Source: Dryocosmus kuriphilus (Eukaryota; Arthropoda; Insecta; Hymenoptera; Cynipidae). Taken from it: DNA of 64,000 bases. The notes under the pieces were generated by a model. It saw nothing but the letters and a program-made list of their open reading frames with translations. It ran no database searches and was not told the origin of the DNA. The stretch is from assembly GCA_038277395.1 (NCBI GenBank), contig CM076193.1, positions 75,100,252-75,164,251 on the forward strand, read 5' to 3'. This document shows positions 43,981 to 54,407 of this stretch, piece by piece. Each line of letters starts with the position of its first letter. Position 1 is the stretch's first letter. Both the position numbers and the translations under genes were made by a program.

Positions 43981-44669
43981 TGTTACGTCGTAACTTAGCA
44001 GCCGAAACTATCGGTCATAATTCTTTCGATTTAACGCGGGAATTTTAAAATAAGTTTAGAGTATATATAAGAGTGAGAGAGAAAGGAGTGTGTGAGCCGA
44101 GCGATCGGGGTTGGTGTCACGGCCCTGCACGGGGAGTCGTGTTAGATCTTTGGTCCGAGCGATATCTCGGTATATGCGGTCTGAGTCAAAACTCAGTTCT
44201 TCGAACAAGTCTCAAAGACTTTTTGGTCCACGCGGAGCTCCCGTGCGTCTTCGTCAGGTTCCTGGTGCATCATTCAGATCATCACGGTTCTTCATTTCAA
44301 ATTATCTATCGGACGGTTGAACGCGAAGAGTGCGCGAGTGACACCAACGCCACGCCGGTATGAAAGTGTTTGGTTAGTGTTGTGTATAGTGATTTTCTGT
44401 CAATTTCAATTTATTTTTCAATAAAAAGGGTTTTTTATGCCGTAATAGGCTTTTTTTTTTTTTTTTCCCCTCAAATTGGTGTTTTACAATTAAAGACCTT
44501 AAGTTTTTCCTTTTCAGGTGTTAGCTTAAATGGGATATTAATTCAATGGGGAACAAGTCATGATAAATAAAGGATAAAGTTCATTTTGTTAGGATTACAA
44601 AGTAAAATAAAACTGAGTTATCAAGCCACCTACGGCAAGATAATTGGGATTCATTTCTGGATCAAAACA
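43981..44669 (+). repeat. 3' LTR of BEL element D
   Basis: 689 bp, TGTTACGTCGTAACTT to GATCAAAACA. Close match to the 5' LTR. The main difference is a longer T run at 44450-44466. Confidence 0.95.
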
Positions 44670-44674
44670 AATAG

Positions 44675-46385
44675 TTTTGACGCTCTTCAAAAACAGAGAG
44701 ACGATAGCGATAATTGTAAGGAGGACCGGGAAACCCTGTGGGGCAATATGAAAGAGGCGATAAAGACAGCCGCCAAACGTACTATAGGTTTAAAGAAAGT
44801 AACCAAAAGCAAACCGTGGTTCCACAAAGAGAGCAAACTATGGTTTGAAAAGCGAAGAGAGGCCAAACAAATTAGTTTACAAAATAAGTTTAATCAAACA
44901 CATAAGAAGTATCTCGAGATTAGTAAAAGTAAAAATAAGTTTTACAGATCCAAGAAAAGGGAGTGGGAAAAGAATAAAATACTAGCAACAGATACGATAA
45001 TAAACAAAATAACCCGCGTGAAATGTACAGGGGAATCAATTTTATAAGGAAAGGCTTTCAAAGTAGAACGGAAGTAATGAGGGACGAAAATGTCAATCTA
45101 TAGTAGTAGCTGGTGCAACAGAGAGATTAAATTTATGGAAAAACTATTTCGATAAGCTATTGAACTTACGCGAAGCCCCCGTTGAAATTAATCTCGGTGA
45201 AATCCACACTGCTGATCTACTAATTGATGAGCCTACTGATAAAGAAATAGAAATGGCCATAAAGAATTTGAAAAATAACAAAGCCGCGGGCATTGACGAC
45301 CTACCGTCATGTCAGAACTGATAAAAAATGGGGCCCCTCGCCTCACAAGGCAAATTTGTAAATTAATACGCGCAATCTGGAAAACAGAACGCATACCGGA
45401 GGAATGGAACACCTCTATTATTGTACCAATTTTTAAAAAAGGCGATAAAACTAACTGTAACAATTATCGGGGAATTTCACTTTTACCTTCGTGCTATAAA
45501 ATCCTGTCCAATGTAATCTTAAGTAGACTAACCCCTTTTACTGAGGAAATCATTGGGGATTACCAGTGTGGTTTCTGCCGAAACCGGTTTACAAGCGATC
45601 AAATGTTTACAATTAGACAACTGTTAGAAAAGAAATGGGAATTTAATGAAGCAATATATCAAATATTTATTTATCGACTTCAAAAAAGCTTACGACTCTA
45701 TTATACGCGCACGAATTTACTGGATTCTGGAGTTCTTGGGTGTACCAAAGAAAGTGGTTAGCGAATCGAAGACAAAATATTTAACCCTAGACAGATCAGA
45801 ACAAAGTAATGAAGAGGGGGATCTAATTGCCGGAAATATGAAATTTGAAGGAGCTAATCAGTTTAAATACCTCGGGACTATTATAACTAGCGACAATAAC
45901 ATTAAGACGGAAATCAACAGACGACTGCACACTGGAAATGGGTACTACTATACAACAAATACATTATTAAAATCGAGATCGTTATCTAGAAACATCAAAG
46001 TAAAAATTTAAAAAACGATAATAATGTCGGTCGTCATGTACGGGTGCGAAAAGTGGACGCTGACGAAAGGAGAGGAGAACAGGTTTAGAGTGTTCGAAAA
46101 TAAAGTACTTTGAAGAATCTATGATCCCAAAAGGGACGAAGAGACTGGTAAATGGAGAAAACTGCATAATGATGAGCTGCATGCACTCTACGGGTCAGTA
46201 AATATTAATAGAGTAATGAAAGCGCGCAAATTAAGCTGGGCGGGAAATGTAGCAAGAATGGGCAACGAAAGAACAGTGGCGCAAGTTTTAAGAGGGAAAC
46301 CGATTAGTAAGAGACCTCTAGGAAGACCGAGAAACAGATGGGAGAAAAACATAAGGGACGATCTAAAAGAGCTAGGACATGATTA
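44675..46385 (+). pseudogene. RTE-like LINE, reverse transcriptase and C-terminus
   Basis: Continuation after the BEL insertion: FDALQKQRDDSDN, KPWFHKESKLWFEKRREAKQ, NLKNNKAAGIDDLP, RIPEEWNTSIIVPIFKKGDK and TNCNNYRGISLLPSCYKILS, then GDYQCGFCRNRFTSDQMFTI and IFIDFKKAYDSI (RT motif A). The next residues, LGVPKKVV, pass straight to SESKTKYL and GANQFKYLGTIITSDNNIK. Motifs B and C (the catalytic YADD box) are absent, so an internal deletion is inferred near 45758. The tail reads KARKLSWAGNVARMGNERTV and PLGRPRNRWEKNIRDDLKEL, typical of RTE-type LINEs. Shifts near 45050, 45305 and 45650 and stops near 46010 and 46112 add to the decay. Confidence 0.85.
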
Positions 46386-46549
46386 TTTAAACTTCACTTC
46401 ACTTCTGCCAACTTCACTGAATGTATATTATATTTTTAATTGTATATATACAGAAATTAAAGGATTTTTAAGAGACGAATTTATTCCTCAACATACAAAC
46501 TCAAATCAATATTTAGGCAGTATTGCAAATAGAGAGTATAAATTAATTA

Positions 46550-46830
46550 CCCAGTTAACATTGATCGAGGCCGGTACGTACCCGCGACCTGCTTTTTGGT
46601 ACTCTGGTACCGTAAGTGGTACGGCGACAATCGTAGCAGGAACGTACCGGCTTGGGTGAAAATGTCCGCTTACGTAGCAAAAATATCGTTGTTGGAACGT
46701 TCCCAATTGGATGCTTGTAAGGTAGCCGCCGCGTACCGGGAACGTACCTAAGAACACGTTCCTGGTACGTAATTAGTACGATCCCAACAAACAAATTTTT
46801 TCCCTGATCTTCAAACAACAACATACCTTG

Positions 46831-46882
<52 letters not shown>

Positions 46883-46889
46883 ATATATA

Positions 46890-46982
<93 letters not shown>

Positions 46983-47263
46983 CAAGGTATGTTGTTGTTT
47001 GAAGACCAGGGAAAAAATTTGTTTGTTGGGATCGTACCAATTACGTACCAGGAACGTGTTCTTAGGTACGTTCCCGGTACGCGGCGGCTACCTTACAAGC
47101 ATCCAATTGGGAACGTTCCAACAACGATATTTTTGCTACGTAAGCGGACATTTTCACCCAAGCCGGTACGTTCCTGCTACGATTGTCGCCGTACCACTTA
47201 CGGTACCAAAGTACCAAAAAACAGATCGCGGGTACGTACCGACCTCGATCAATGTTAACTGGG
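46550..47263. mobile_element. Palindromic MITE, 714 bp, PIF/Harbinger-like TSD
   Basis: The left arm CCCAGTTAACATTGATCGAG (46550) and the right arm ending in its reverse complement (47263) are near-identical over about 280 bases. They surround a (TA)n/(TG)n centre (46840-46978). The flanks are TTA on both sides (46547-46549 and 47264-47266), the 3-bp duplication typical of PIF/Harbinger elements. The arms are rich in GGTACG/CGTACC motifs. Long frames reading YIYIYI or crossing the arms are artefacts. No transposase. Confidence 0.85.
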
Positions 47264-47266
47264 TTA

Positions 47267-47922
47267 TTAATATTTTAAACATGACATCAAATTTTACATT
47301 AACTCAAGGACAAAAAATTTAATTTCTTGGAAGTATTTATGATAATGGTAAAAAGTTTAAAAATTTATTAATCATATAATTATCTTTTAATTTAATGTTT
47401 TTAAAATTTTAAGTATTTTTAGTTGTTTTAAACAATTTCAGTATTGGTATAAAAGTTCAAAATTCAAGTCATATTACTATACTTAATGAAGAATCAATGG
47501 ATTTAGGTCTTTTACTTTTAGAAGGGCAACTGATTTTTCGAGATAAATAAAATTCCAGTTAACATAACAATATAATTTTAGGTACACGTATGAAACAATT
47601 AATACATTTTGTTTACAGTTTAAGATGCTATATTGGTTACTTCCACTTAGTGCATCTTGAAAACAATTTCAATGAAATTATTCTATGAAAGATTTATTAA
47701 ATTTTATTTAATTAAAATTTTTCAACTCAAATTTTTTTAAATTACATATAATTGTCTACATTTAATTGAAATTGGCTAAAAACCAATACCTCTAAACACG
47801 TACTCGCGTTTAGGTTAAAGAAGAAAGATTTAACCCCTAAAAGCTTTACGATTTAGGATTACTCTATTATACCTCTCAATGAAAAATTTGACCTAAACGA
47901 CAATGCTGCTGTCCAAAAGTAT
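47267..47922. other. AT-rich spacer
   Basis: No coding frame or repeat noted. Confidence 0.5.
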
Positions 47923-48232
47923 AACCTAGTAAGTCACATTTTTACCAAAATTGAGTTATAATGCTTATTGGATTTATCACATGTTTTTCATCATTTTCAT
48001 ATGATTGAATTTAAGAAATAATTGCTCAATAATTATATATTTATAATTTTCAATTTAACAATACCTAGAAAGAGACGATTTGAAATTAAATTTCATGGAA
48101 AACCCCGCAGCAAGTCAATGGATTTGAAACAGAACCTAGTAAGTCTATTACACTTACTAGGTTTTGACTTTGAAACGCAACCTTACTAGCTTTTTCGCTG
48201 TAAGTGAAATATTTTTAAAGACTTACTAGGTT
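47923..48232. repeat. Inverted-repeat element with AACCTAGTAAGTC ends
   Basis: AACCTAGTAAGTC at 47923-47935 and its exact complement at 48220-48232 enclose about 310 bases. The same motif forms an internal palindrome at 48133-48163. Related CTTACTAGGT strings recur at 56525-56540. Small MITE-like structure. No clear target duplication. Confidence 0.45.
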
Positions 48233-49230
48233 TTTAGTGTCCTGTGGTCACGTGGGTACGAGGAACGAAAACAAGCGAAGCAGTTTCGTTTGATTTCGTG
48301 AAGCTGTTCGGAATCTCGGATGAAACACGTGGAGACTCGCTTCGCCTCGTGATTGTGCGTATCGAACGATTTTATAGTGTTTATAGTTTTGCATTTTATA
48401 GTGCCTATATCACCAATACTTAATATCACTTTAAGTATTTTTTTAATGCAATATTTATGTATATAAGAATTATGTGATTTTCTCAAGAAAACTTTTGCGA
48501 TCATAGCCATGTACGAGCCATATAAAATTTATTTTTAAAATTGATCTTCACTCTAATTAACGTAAAGTATATCTTAGTGGAACATCAAGAACATATTGCG
48601 AGAGAAATAGAAAGCTCAAAAAAAAATAAAAAAAATAATTTTATAAAATCGTTAATATAAAATTTAATCAAATTTGACTTTTTCATTACAATTTTATCAA
48701 TTTTGCAAAACTAGAAAAAATAATTTTGTCATGAAATCATTTGAGAAATAAGAGTGAAGAAACTAATCAATGGTTCTTTAGAAAAAATCAATTATATATT
48801 TTTAAAACGAGTTTTGTTTAAATAATTTGTTTAAGAATGTAAGGTACTCTCTACATCTGAATTAGTAAGTATTCAACTAATTAAATCAATGCTAAGGTTT
48901 TTAACTGATAAACCAGTCTTTTTTAAGTTGATTTATTGAAATAATAAAATAAATTGTAGCAGTCTCACTTAAACTGAAAAAAAAACAAAACATTTTTACC
49001 ACTGTATCGATAACATTGTTGACAAGTCAAAATATATAGTCAAAAAGTTAATTAATAGTTTATTAATAGTTAATTATAATAATTAATGATAGTTCATTAA
49101 TAGAAGGTAATTATAATTGGTTAATAATAGTTAATTAATAGTCAAGTCAAAAATAATAAAATAAATGTGATTCCTATATTATCCTAACTTCAATTACAAA
49201 CGCTATAAATTTCTAAGATTTCAGGTAAAA
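48233..49230. other. Spacer, nothing recognised
   Basis: 48240-48360 is less AT-rich, but its frames have no recognisable features. The rest is AT-rich with some short direct repeats of TTAATAGT near 49050-49140. Confidence 0.45.
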
Positions 49231-51010
49231 ACATTGCATTTTTAAAAGAAAAATATCAATTTTTAACCAAATAGTTAAATTTCCAACCAAAAAGATAAAT
49301 TTTTAACTCAAATTATGAATCTTCAACCAAAGAGATGAACTATCTACTAAAATGATAATTCTTCAACAAAAAAATTAATTTGTAACAAAGTATTAATAAC
49401 AGTCATCTTTTAACCAAATAGTTAAATTTCCAACCAAGAAGATGAATTTTTAACTCAAATTATGAATCTTCAACCAAAGAGATGAATTGTCTACTAAGAT
49501 GATAAATCTTCAACAAAAAAATTAATTTGTAACAAAGTAGTAAAAATAGTCATCTTTTAACCCAATAGTTGAACTTTTAACTAAAAAAATTTTTTTTCTT
49601 CCAAAAAACACGATTTTTAAATATGACGAATAAATTTTTATCGAAATAGTTGAATTTTCAACTAAAATCTATAAATTTAAAACCAAATAGTTAAATTTTC
49701 AACTAAAAAAGATGATATTTTAACAAAAAATATAATGGTTATATTTTTAGCTAAAAAAGTTAATCTTCACCAAAAAATATAATTTTCAATAATATATTTT
49801 AATTGTTAACCAAAAACGTGAATTTTCAACTAAAATTATGAATTTAAAAAAAAACGTATTTTCAAAAAATAGTTAAATTTTCAACCAGAAGAGGAGAATT
49901 TCCGAACTATAACCTGAAAATATGAATTTTTAATTAAAAAGTTAATTTTAAACCAAATAATTGAATTTAAAAATTAAGAAGAAGGACTTTTTTACAAAAA
50001 TGTTGAAGTTTTAAACAAAAAGACGAATTTCCTTCAGAACACATGAATATTATCTACTAAAAAATATTAATATTCAACCAAACATTGAATATACGTAAAT
50101 TTTTAGTTTAAAAAGTTAACTTTCAATTTAAACAACGAATTTTCATCATAATAGGTAGATTTTCCAAAAAATAGTTGAATTTTCAACTAAAAAATATAAA
50201 TTATGAACCAAAAATTGAATACTTAAATTTGTAGTTAAAAGAAGTGAGTTAAAAAAATGAATTTTCAACAAAATAGTTATATTTTAAATCAAAGTGATGA
50301 ATTTTTAAATGACATGATCAATCTTTAACTAAAATAGATCAATTAAATTCTCATGTTAAATTTTTACTTATTACTGGTGAAATAATTTTCTGAAGAAGCG
50401 ATCAAAAATATGCCATGGCCCGAATTTGAACCCGGAATGCCGAACCCTGGCATATTTTTTCTCGTTCCTTCAGAAAATAATTTAATCAGTAATCAGCAAA
50501 AATTTAACATCAGAATTTAATTAATTAATTACGCTGGTCGACGAAATAATATCATTACTTTAAAATAGATAAATTTTAAACGAAAAATATGAAATTTTAA
50601 CCAGAAAGATAAATTTTCCACCAAAAATATAAATTATCAACTACAGAAGATCAATTTTTAACCGAAAATGGAATATTTTAAAATTAAAGTTGAAAATATT
50701 GATTTCCAGACAGAAATAAAACGAATTTTTTAAAAAGTGATTAAATTTTTAGCCAAAGCAATAAGGATTCTTCAGTCAACCAAGACAAAACATTTTAACC
50801 AAATTTTTTTATTTTTTAAGTCAAATAGACAAATTTTCTACAAAACAGTTAAATTTTCAAAACGAAAATATGAATTTTGAATAATCAAGTTCATTTTCAA
50901 CCATATATTTGAATTTTAAAGAAAACAATTAAATTTTCAAACTAATAATAAAACTGTTGACCAGAGCAGATAAATTCTTAACTAAAAAATCCAAATACTC
51001 AAATAAAAGA
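49230..51010. repeat. Degenerate short-period repeat tract
   Basis: About 1.8 kb of loosely repeated phrases such as 'aattttcaactaaaa', 'gatgaatttttaacc' and 'aaccaaatagttaaatttt', at about 20-35 base spacing. One longer exact-like duplication is seen (49262-49380 compared with 49414-49530, about 150 bp apart). An ancient minisatellite or decayed tandem array. Frames are meaningless here. Confidence 0.7.
50341..50522. mobile_element. Small palindromic element with GC-richer centre
   Basis: The left arm (50341-50419) and the complement of the right arm (50449-50522) match over about 75 bases, from AATTAAATTCT(C/G)ATGTTAA to AATATGCCA. The loop is GC-richer. On the minus strand it contains GGGTTCAAATTCGGG, close to a tRNA-type B box. 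Either a MITE or a tRNA-related short element. The palindrome favours a MITE. Confidence 0.6.
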
Positions 51011-51184
51011 TTTAATTTTTAATCATAGTTAAAATTTGAGAAAAGTTTCGAGTCGAGTGAAAAAACCGTATGCCTCAATTTCTTGGAAATCAAGGCTATA
51101 TCAAGGTGATGTTACTAAAAATTTGTCATTAAAATTTAATGAAAATCAAAACAAATATTCTTAATTGTAGGTGATGACAAAGAT

Positions 51185-51535
51185 GTGGACCTTCATATTT
51201 CTGTATACCCCTACAGTTTAAACTATTTACCCGACTTGCATCCAAATTTTGAAAAGTTTGTAGCAACTTTCTCTCAATATATTTTTAGGGAATTCGTTAG
51301 TGTCTGTAAAAAAAAAGAATTGAGTAAAGTCAGGTTGAATTCCGAGTCGAGTCATCAAGTACTCGAAGAAGGTCGAGTTTCATTTTCTAGAAACTTAAAT
51401 TATGCTCCTAAAATATGTATAATAATAGATATTTTCATTAAATGCAGTTACAACTATATAACCAATAAAAGTGTATATTTTTGCACACTTGTTGAAGTAA
51501 ATAGAGGACGCACAATCATACCAGACTGTATGTGA
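51185..51535 (+). CDS. Unidentified 116-codon frame
   Basis: The longest frame in this AT-rich stretch. It is preceded at 51170 by an acceptor-like TTAATTGTAG, from which it could extend as GDDKDVDLHISVYPYS. The first 40 residues (NYLPDLHPNFEKFVATFSQY) look protein-like. The remainder is less so. No family recognised. It may be an exon of something, or chance. Confidence 0.2.
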   Translation: MDLHISVYPYSLNYLPDLHPNFEKFVATFSQYIFREFVSVCKKKELSKVRLNSESSHQVLEEGRVSFSRNLNYAPKICIIIDIFIKCSYNYITNKSVYFCTLVEVNRGRTIIPDCM

Positions 51536-52347
51536 CTAATTCAATTATTCACGTGACAGTCACTGGTATATGCCCTTAACTTTGGAATGAAATTCGAACA
51601 AATTCAAGTACTGAGTGACTCGACTCGAAAAGTAGACTTGCTCGTATATCACATATTACACATTTTCAATATTTTTTATCAATTCAAAAAATGATAGGAA
51701 TTTTTTTAATACTCAGCTTTGGATTTAATTTGGATTTAATCAATTAAAGATAAATTAGGTTAATTTAATTATACATACATTTCTTCTTAAAGTTTGATGT
51801 AACAATATTGAGTACTTCAGGCTGCTCATACGAAAAAATATTACACTTTATAATTTACGTTCCTCTAAACAAGGTGAGACTCATATAATTAATGATTTTT
51901 TAAACTAAAGAAGAAGCCAAATTTTTATTCGATCCATATTTGAAATATCGCTAAAACGGGATAATTTGCTTATTAATTTAAATACTATAAATGACATTAA
52001 ACAAAACCTGAAAAATTTAATCGAGTCAAGTCGGTCTTTGCGGCATCACTCATTCAGAAAAATTTGAAATCCAGCAACAATTGACAAAAGTGCGGTAAAA
52101 TACCCCCGTCACAAATATAATGCATTTTATACCCCTACTGAAAACTGGACTAGACTCGACCGCTAAAGCTTCGAACATTTTGGCAAATAAATTATCGGAA
52201 AATTATTCTTATGTTCCTAAGTAATACAAATTATCGTGATAAATAATCGAGAATCTTTCATCAACAAAAATTCGTAATATGCCAGTGGTAACTTTTTCAC
52301 TCCTTTGCTGTTTGTGAAGTTTCTTAGAAATTTTTTTCTTTTACTAG

Positions 52348-54407
52348 ATGGATTTAAATGAAAAGGAGACGGATTCAGAACAAGCAAGCAGTTCTTGTCA
52401 ATTTCCTGATACGCTTCAACCTTCTGTGATTTTCGATTTCGCAAAAAACACATTATTACCGGATGGAATCGTAGAAGAACCTATTATAATCCCTATTGAT
52501 AACTCGGAATACGAATTTCAAGATTTTGACGAACATGCGGTGGTTCCTAACACTGAAGAGGATCGAAAGTTAACTCCAGAATGCGAATCATCTGCAGAGT
52601 CCTGCTCAGGTTAAGAATCAAATTTAATTGCAAAGAAATCTGACGTAACGTAGCACAGAATGCCAATGACGAAAATCTGGATCCAAACATTATTGGTGAG
52701 AAACCAACCATGTCGAAAAAGCGATCGCGATCACGATGCAAAGAAGATAATTATTTTTGTAAATACAAACTATTACCTCCATGCCAAGAGAGCTGCCGAA
52801 GTAAATGTAGGACAAAATTAAGACCTGAAAATAGACAAAGAATCTGCGATGATTTCTGGCATAAAAGTTTTGGTGAACGCCGACTGTATTTTGATGCACA
52901 TATCATTCAGCAAGACATTAAGAAGAGAAAAGTAAATGATATTGAAGAGGGTTTTAAAAGAAACGTTTCTTTAAACTACAAACTACCTCAAGAGGATGGC
53001 TCTAAAGTTACAGTTTGTAAAACAATGTTTCTTCATACGCAAGGTTTAAAAACTGATGGCATGGTTACAGAGTACCTGAAAAGCAAACGAGCGAATTGCG
53101 GCTTACCGGATACTGTCGATAGACGTGGAAGTAAATTATGGATGAAAAGCATTGATGAAGGTCAAATAAAGAGTCACATAAACTCATATTATCCGCAAGT
53201 TTCTCATTACCGCCAGGAAAATTCTCCATATCGAAGATATTTGCCTTGCGATTTAACAATAACGTCTATGTGGAAGGATTATCTGAAGAAAAATGAGGGA
53301 TACAAGGTTAGCTATGATAAATACAGAACTGCGTTTGAAGAAGAGAATATAGGATTTAGTACACCGAATGCTGACGAGTGCCTATTATGCCAAAAATTCA
53401 AATCTCATAATTGTTCGCGAGATAACTTAGAAAATGTGACTGCCATTCAGAATGATATAGTCTGTGTTATTTGCAAAGAACAAGTAGTTCATAAACGGTG
53501 CTACGCTCAAGCTGGAGAAGCTTATTCTAGAGACAATGTTGAAAAATGGGATGATCATGTAGAAATTTATGCAGTGGATATGTGAAAAGTATTGATTATA
53601 CCTAAAATGAAAACGAAAAACAGTTTCTTTATAAGTCGTCTAGTAACTTTCAACGAAACGTTCGCATCGTTCAAGAAAGATGGAAAGAATATCTGTGTCT
53701 TATGGCATGAAGCAACCAATGGAAGATCAGCAAAAGATGTTACACCTGCTTACTTTAAAGTTATCAGTTCGACACCAAACCCTCCTTCAAAACACTTTAT
53801 ATTTTGGTCGGACAATTGTAGTGGACAAAATAAAAATTGGTTATTTTATTCCAGCCTGCTTCAAATTGTCAATTCAGAATGGGGTCCAAAAACAATCACG
53901 ATGAAGTATCTTGAGGTCGAGCATACGTACATGAAGGCAGACAGTGTTCATGGCACATTAGGAAAAGCATGGAAAAATACAGAAGAAATTTTAACTTTTG
54001 AGGATTTGAAAACGTTTATGGAGAAATCGAGCGCGCACATCCAAGTCTTAGAGATGAAAGTAGAAGACTTTAGAAACTTTGTAGACCACTGCTGCAAACT
54101 TCAAAAGAACTCGGATTTGCCATTACCAAACGACATAAAAGTTGCCGAATTCCGAAAGGGAAGTAAGAACCTTTCTTACAAACATCTTTTGCTGACGAGT
54201 ACAAAGAAATTAATATTTTGAAGAAAAATATTAACATAAATGGACCTTTTCCAACATATTGCACAGTTCCTCGTGGTATAAACACGTCAAAGAAATCAAG
54301 AATTCTTGAAACTCTCGTACTTCACATGCTAATCAGTCTACGAACGTTTTGGGAGACTGCCGACTAATTCTACTGCCAAGGACTTAGGTACTTCATATGA
54401 TGAGTAG
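52348..54407 (+). pseudogene. DDE-transposase-like gene, one small intron, three lesions
   Basis: A 3' splice acceptor (TTTTCTTTTACTAG) directly precedes the ATG at 52348. Exon 1 (to 52609) encodes an acidic N-terminus. A GT..AG intron of 44 nt (52610-52653) removes an in-frame TAA. Exon 2 then reads on in frame: a Cys/Lys/Arg-rich stretch (52710-52830), CRTKLRPENRQRICDDFW, YRRYLPCDLTITSMWKDYLK, Cys-His motifs (ECLLCQKFKSHNC, CVICKEQVVHKRC), then HFIFWSDNCSGQNKNWLFYS, an acidic DNxxGQNKN motif typical of a dispersed transposase-derived family in insects. Lesions are a TGA at 53583-53585 with the frame unchanged after it, a one-base loss near 54188, and a shift near 54357, after which LPTNSTAKDLG ends at 54405-54407. 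Exact superfamily not settled (Sola-like is a guess). Confidence 0.6.

Larger units (their letters stand above)
36746..44669 (+). mobile_element. BEL/Pao LTR retrotransposon D, nearly full length
   Basis: 7,924 bp with LTRs of 680 and 689 bp and the 5-bp TSD AATAG (36741-36745 and 44670-44674), inserted in the LINE. It contains the complete domain series gag, protease, RT, RNase H, integrase and DUF5641. LTRs are almost identical apart from the length of one T run, which suggests a fairly recent insertion, although the coding region has about eight breaks. Confidence 0.95.

Noticed and set aside
46773..47322. Frames of up to 164 residues reading YIYIYI
   Set aside because: They cross the (TA)n centre and the palindromic arms of the MITE and recur on both strands.
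50395..50450. Possible tRNA gene
   Set aside because: Only a B-box-like string is present. No cloverleaf, and the locus is the centre of a palindromic element.
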